In this document: positions 39,788 through 43,149 of the stretch, in pieces | Layout of the letters: each line of letters begins with the position of its first letter | Position numbering within the stretch: the first letter of the stretch is position 1 | NCBI GenBank assembly: GCA_964394905.1 | Contig: CAYMZF010000004.1 | Span: 1 to 43,149, forward strand | Reading direction: 5' to 3' | DNA from: GCA-002840305 sp964394905 | GTDB lineage: Bacteria; Patescibacteriota; Patescibacteriia; Patescibacteriales; UBA12465 | Length of the DNA: 43,149 bases | Position numbers and translations under genes: made by a program | Notes under the pieces: model-generated | What the model saw: only the letters and a program-made list of their open reading frames with translations | Databases searched by the model: none | What the model was told of the DNA's origin: nothing

Positions 39788-41404
39788 ATGAAGAAAAAAA
39801 TATCTATAGTGATTTGTATTTTGTTTGGCATTATTTTTTTGGGCTATCAAGTTAAAGCCGACCAAAGTGAAAAACAAATATTAAAAAAAGATTTTAATAT
39901 TTTTTTAGATAAAGCCACTATCGCTAAAGGTTATACAGTTTCTGTTTTTGATAATTATTTAAAACTTTCTTTAGTGCCGGGAATTTTATCGGCTGATACT
40001 CAAGTAGTAGCCGAAGAAATTTCAGATGCTGATGTTGAATTGCCTTGGAATCTAGAAAAAGAAAGTTCAGTGATTCAGTTTGAATTTAAAAATAAAGAAG
40101 CTTATGACAGTAGTCGTCCTTTTTATATTCAAATGTCCTATGATGAAAATAACAATAATTACAAGCAAATATTTTTTTATGATAAAAACTATAATTTATG
40201 GCGACCACTACCAACTCAAGATTTTCCCGAGGAAAATTTTGTTCGTTCGGTCATTCATTTACCCTATGCTCGTTTAGCTGTTTTTTCTTATCCGGATCTT
40301 TTAAGTGTTGGTCAAGCCAGTTGGTATAAATATAAAGGAGGAAATTTTGCCGCTTCACCTGATTTTCCGGCCGGTTCCATACTACGAGTTCGTAATTTAG
40401 ACAATAATAAATATGTTGATGTAACTATTAATGATTATGGTCCGGATCGAACTATTTTTCCTAATCGGGTTATTGATTTAGATGCCGTAGCTTTTTCTAA
40501 AATTGCCAATAAATCGGACGGAGTTATAAATATTTCAATTGAACCTTTAAAAATTGTCAGCGATAAATCAGACAAATCTTTGTTGGTGGATTTTGGCGTC
40601 GGTAGCGAACCAACAGTTGAATCAGCTTCAGTTGTGGTTTTAGACGAAGTAAGCGGTAATATTTTGTATGAAAAGGATGCTGATACAGTGAGGCCTATCG
40701 CCAGTTTAACAAAAATATTTTCTGTTTTTAATTTTTTAAATGAAAATAATAATTCTAATCGTTTAGATGAAATTGTATCATATAATAAACAAGACGAAAA
40801 ATATAATTTTACTTATTGTCCTAAAAACGAAGTAGCTTTAGTTAATTTATCCGACGGTGATTTATTATCGGTTAAAGATTTAATTTATTCGGCTTTAGTT
40901 CGATCGGCTAATAATGCCGTAGAAAGTTTAGTAAGAATTAGTGGTAGTAAGAGATTGGATTTTATCGCTCAAGTAAATTCTTGGGCCAAGGAACAAAAAG
41001 CTTTGACTTTTAGTATTAACGAACCGACCGGACTTGATAAAAATAATGTTAGTTCGGCTCGAGATTTGGCGGTACTGGCCGGAAAAGTTTTTAAAAATTC
41101 AATTGTTAGCCAAGCTACCATAGCTAAGAGTTATAGCTTTAAAACTAGAAATGACAATATAAATATTTTGCGTTATAATAGTAGTGACTTAGTTTTAAAT
41201 AATAATTACAAAAATTTTAAAATTATCGGTTCTAAAACCGGATATTTAGATGAAGCCGGATATTGTTTAATTACGGAAGCTGAGGTTAATGGACAAAAAG
41301 TTGTGGTGGTAATTTTGGATTCGGCTACCAGAGATAAAAGTTTTTCAGAAACAGTGGATTTATTAAATTATGCTTTTTATAAAAATAAAAATAAAATTTT
41401 ATGA
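39788..41404 (+). CDS. RlpA-like domain fused to D-alanyl-D-alanine carboxypeptidase (S11)
   Basis: This 538-aa exported protein has a signal peptide (ending VKAD), an N-terminal region of about 150 residues, and an RlpA-type double-psi barrel (SVGQASWYKYKGGNFAASPDFPAGSILRVRNLDNNKYVDVTINDYGPD, about 175-255). A penicillin-binding carboxypeptidase domain follows with SxxK (Ser306, Lys309 in ASLTKI), SxN (Ser373-Ala-Asn375) and KTG (483-485, SKTGYLDEAG). It should trim pentapeptides in peptidoglycan. Fusion to an RlpA-like glycan-binding or lytic domain in one chain is unusual. Its TGA stop overlaps the ftsE ATG by 4 bp (ATGA), so the two are translationally coupled. Confidence 0.88.
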   Translation: MKKKISIVICILFGIIFLGYQVKADQSEKQILKKDFNIFLDKATIAKGYTVSVFDNYLKLSLVPGILSADTQVVAEEISDADVELPWNLEKESSVIQFEFKNKEAYDSSRPFYIQMSYDENNNNYKQIFFYDKNYNLWRPLPTQDFPEENFVRSVIHLPYARLAVFSYPDLLSVGQASWYKYKGGNFAASPDFPAGSILRVRNLDNNKYVDVTINDYGPDRTIFPNRVIDLDAVAFSKIANKSDGVINISIEPLKIVSDKSDKSLLVDFGVGSEPTVESASVVVLDEVSGNILYEKDADTVRPIASLTKIFSVFNFLNENNNSNRLDEIVSYNKQDEKYNFTYCPKNEVALVNLSDGDLLSVKDLIYSALVRSANNAVESLVRISGSKRLDFIAQVNSWAKEQKALTFSINEPTGLDKNNVSSARDLAVLAGKVFKNSIVSQATIAKSYSFKTRNDNINILRYNSSDLVLNNNYKNFKIIGSKTGYLDEAGYCLITEAEVNGQKVVVVILDSATRDKSFSETVDLLNYAFYKNKNKIL

Positions 41405-42081
41405 TAAAACTTATTAATGTTAACAAAGCCTATAAAAATAAAATAAAAGTTTTGGATAATGTTAATTTAAATATTGAAGCGGGGGAGTTTGTTTCTATCG
41501 TTGGTCAATCCGGTACCGGTAAAACTACTTTAGTTAAAATTTTAATCGGAGAAGAATTGGTTAGCTCCGGTCAGGTTTTTGTCGGTGATTGGGATATAAC
41601 TAAAATTGGAAAAAATGAAGTACCGTATTTAAGACGTCAAATTGGGGTTATTTTTCAAGATTTTAAATTATTACCTAAAAAAACATTAAAAGAAAATGTT
41701 GCTTTTGCTTTAGAAGTTTGCGGTAAAGATAAGACTAAAATTAATAAAACGGTTGATAGTGTTATGAAAATTGTTGGATTACAAAATAAAATGGATCGTT
41801 ATCCGAGTGAAGTTTCTGGTGGTGAACAACAGCGAGCGGCGATTGCTCGAGCTTTAGTTCATCAACCTAAAATATTATTAGCCGATGAACCGACCGGAAA
41901 TTTAGATGCTATTAATGCCAATGATGTTATTGATCTACTTTTAAAAATTAATAATTTTGGCACTACAATTATTTTGGTTACTCATAATCGAGAAATAGTT
42001 AACGGTTTAAAAAGACGGGTTGTTAGAATGGACGACGGAAAAATTGTAAGTGATCAAGAACACGGTAAATATATTATTTAA
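41401..42081 (+). CDS. ftsE: Cell division ABC transporter ATP-binding protein FtsE
   Basis: This 226-aa ATPase powers the FtsEX complex, which activates peptidoglycan hydrolases during division. It has Walker A GQSGTGKTT, Q-loop VIFQDFKLLP, the signature VSGGEQQRAAIARALVHQPKILLADEPTGNLD, and the switch His in ILVTHNREIV. FQDFKLLPKKTLKENVAFALEV is typical of FtsE. ftsX follows 9 bp later. The M23/LysM hydrolase at 28 kb is one possible target, a suggestion only. Confidence 0.95.
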   Translation: MIKLINVNKAYKNKIKVLDNVNLNIEAGEFVSIVGQSGTGKTTLVKILIGEELVSSGQVFVGDWDITKIGKNEVPYLRRQIGVIFQDFKLLPKKTLKENVAFALEVCGKDKTKINKTVDSVMKIVGLQNKMDRYPSEVSGGEQQRAAIARALVHQPKILLADEPTGNLDAINANDVIDLLLKINNFGTTIILVTHNREIVNGLKRRVVRMDDGKIVSDQEHGKYII

Positions 42082-42090
42082 TTTAAAAAT

Positions 42091-43002
42091 ATGTTTTCAT
42101 CTTTTTTAAGAATTTTAAAATTTAGTTTACAAGATATTTCTCGCAATGTTTGGTTGTCGGTAGTAACTATCACAATTTTGATTTTAGCGATGTTTTCCAT
42201 AAATACTTTAATTTTAACTCAAACTATCAGTACTAGTGCGGTAAAAGCGATTAAAGAAAAAATTAATATTAGTTTGTATTTAACTTCGGATTCTTCAGAA
42301 ATGGATATTTTAGCTTTAAAAGATAAAATTAAAGCTATGGATAGAGTAAAGGATGTTAAATATATTTCTAAACAAGAAGCTTTAGATTCTTTTAGAGCCA
42401 ATAACGAAGATAATGAAGAAATTCTTCAAGCGTTAGTAGAATTAGGTCAAAACCCCTTATCACCCAGTTTGGTTATCACTCCCTATAATGCGGATGAAGT
42501 GGCTGATTTAATAGAAGAATTAAAAGTTATTGATAGCGATATTATTGAATCTCGTGATTTTTCGGATAATAGTTTAATACTTAACAAAATAAACAATATT
42601 ACCAAGAGAGTTAATGATATCGGGATATTTATAATTATTATTTTTGTTATCACCAGTTTACTAGTTATCTATAATTCCATAAAAGTAGCTATCTATACTC
42701 ATAAAAGAGAAATTGAAATTATGCGTTTAGTGGGAGCTTCCAATGTTTTTATTTATGCTCCTTATCTGATGTCAGCCGTTGTCTATACTTTAGTCGCTTT
42801 AATAATTATAGTAGCCATATCTTTTCCGTTACTTAGTTTAGCTCAACCATATTTAGAGGTTTTCTTTGTTGATTATAGTATTAACGTTGTCAGTTATTTT
42901 ACTAATAATTTTTTAGCGATATTTGGTATTCAATTCTTGGGAATTGCGGTTATCAATATTTTAGCTAGTTACTTAGCCGTTAAAAAATATGCTAAGATTT
43001 AA
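42091..43002 (+). CDS. ftsX: Cell division protein FtsX
   Basis: This 303-aa membrane partner of FtsE has a first helix (VWLSVVTITILILAMFSINTLILT). An extracytoplasmic loop of about 110 residues follows (KINISLYLTSDSSEMDILALKDKIKAMDRVKDVKYISKQEALDSFRANNEDNEEILQALVELGQNPLSPSLVI). Three more helices follow, with the conserved REIEIMRLVGASNVFIYAPYLMSAV between helices 2 and 3. The order matches Gram-positive-type FtsX, whose loop contacts cell-wall hydrolases. It is the last protein gene in the window. Confidence 0.95.
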   Translation: MFSSFLRILKFSLQDISRNVWLSVVTITILILAMFSINTLILTQTISTSAVKAIKEKINISLYLTSDSSEMDILALKDKIKAMDRVKDVKYISKQEALDSFRANNEDNEEILQALVELGQNPLSPSLVITPYNADEVADLIEELKVIDSDIIESRDFSDNSLILNKINNITKRVNDIGIFIIIIFVITSLLVIYNSIKVAIYTHKREIEIMRLVGASNVFIYAPYLMSAVVYTLVALIIIVAISFPLLSLAQPYLEVFFVDYSINVVSYFTNNFLAIFGIQFLGIAVINILASYLAVKKYAKI

Positions 43003-43019
43003 TTGAAGATTTGGTTGGT

Positions 43020-43047
43020 TTGACTTTTTTTTGTTATTTGATAAAAT
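43020..43047 (+). promoter_or_regulatory. Promoter of tRNA-Gln
   Basis: TTGACT (43020-43025), 16-nt spacer, TAAAAT (43042-43047) preceded by TGA (extended -10). Confidence 0.55.
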
Positions 43048-43074
43048 ATTTCTATTGTTTAAACAATAGAAATA
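43047..43074. repeat. 28-bp perfect palindrome just before tRNA-Gln
   Basis: The core is TTCTATTGTTTAAACAATAG, symmetric about 43060/43061. It begins at the last base of the -10 and ends 4 nt before the tRNA, so it could be an operator at the start site or a hairpin in the pre-tRNA leader. There is no T run, so a terminator for ftsX is unlikely. Confidence 0.7.
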
Positions 43075-43078
43075 ATAT

Positions 43079-43149
43079 TCGGGGGTCGTCTAATGGTAGG
43101 ACTCCAGGTTTTGGTCCTGGCTATCGAGGTTCGAATCCTTGCCTCCGAG
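43079..43149 (+). tRNA. tRNA-Gln (UUG)
   Basis: The acceptor stem TCGGGGG/CCTCCGA has G as discriminator at the last base of the window. The anticodon arm CCAGG-TTTTGGT-CCTGG has anticodon TTG, and the T arm contains GGTTCGAATCC. Whether CCA is encoded cannot be seen. Confidence 0.92.

Noticed and set aside
1..43149. Alternative genetic code (TGA as Gly, as in some Patescibacteria)
   Set aside because: TGA ends rsmE and the carboxypeptidase gene at the expected lengths, and no family protein needs TGA read through.
1..43149. CRISPR array
   Set aside because: No regularly spaced direct repeats were seen. The only tandem similarity is among the pilin coding sequences.

Overview
The window is a gene-dense, very AT-rich bacterial chromosome segment using the standard code: TGA ends rsmE and the D,D-carboxypeptidase gene. 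The best overall guess is a Patescibacteria (Candidate Phyla Radiation) genome, probably Parcubacteria-like. Pointers are a tandem array of small VirB2/TrbC-like pilins, a coupling ATPase with a CxxC-x17-CxxC zinc ribbon, a stand-alone Elp3-type enzyme, class III (anaerobic) ribonucleotide reductase as the only RNR seen, four tRNA genes without encoded CCA, and almost no Shine-Dalgarno sequences. The taxonomy is inference, since no rRNA gene is present.

Layout. 1-0.7 kb: part of a polytopic membrane protein. 0.7-3.6 kb: six tandem T4SS-pilin-like genes, the first with its own strong promoter, strong SD and a long hairpin behind it. 3.6-4.4 kb: an exported protein of foreign appearance. 4.4-9.3 kb: PEP synthase, tRNA-Leu, lgt and an MFS transporter. 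9.3-11.2 kb: a small accessory island with an AbiE-type toxin-antitoxin pair and a 74-aa membrane protein, both behind consensus promoters overlapped by palindromes. 11.2-15 kb: tRNA-Ser, a pseudouridine synthase, an O-antigen-ligase-like protein and an anchored exported protein. 15-17 kb: rpsF-ssb-rpsR-efp, preceded by a structured leader RNA ending in a terminator. 17-24.7 kb: two RNA methyltransferases, phosphohexomutase, a bactofilin-like protein, Elp3 and an LCP protein. 24.7-31.7 kb: der, a thioredoxin-like lipoprotein, a decayed transposase, tRNA-Ala, an M23/LysM hydrolase, a phosphoglycerate mutase homologue, a SIS-domain protein and yebC. 31.7-35.5 kb: nrdR-nrdD, a separate 51-aa glycyl-radical ORF, and nrdG. 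35.5-43.1 kb: coupling ATPase and partner, GT2 glycosyltransferase, DivIC-like protein, RlpA/carboxypeptidase fusion, ftsE, ftsX and tRNA-Gln.

How the genes fit together. Envelope and division functions (lgt, LCP, M23, O-antigen ligase-like, GT2, FtsEX, DivIC-like, D,D-carboxypeptidase) suggest a peptidoglycan-bearing cell with surface glycans. Pilins and coupling ATPase suggest a type IV secretion or DNA-handling apparatus whose other parts lie outside the window. NrdD with NrdG and NrdR indicates anaerobic dNTP synthesis.

Most notable are: an NrdD whose glycyl-radical domain is a separate ORF; a candidate riboregulatory leader upstream of rpsF containing a 12-nt match to the universal 5' end of 16S rRNA; a pilin array with features that could set unequal stoichiometry; a palindromic operator placed at the start codon of an apparently leaderless abiE transcript; and a phosphoglycerate mutase homologue lacking its second catalytic histidine.
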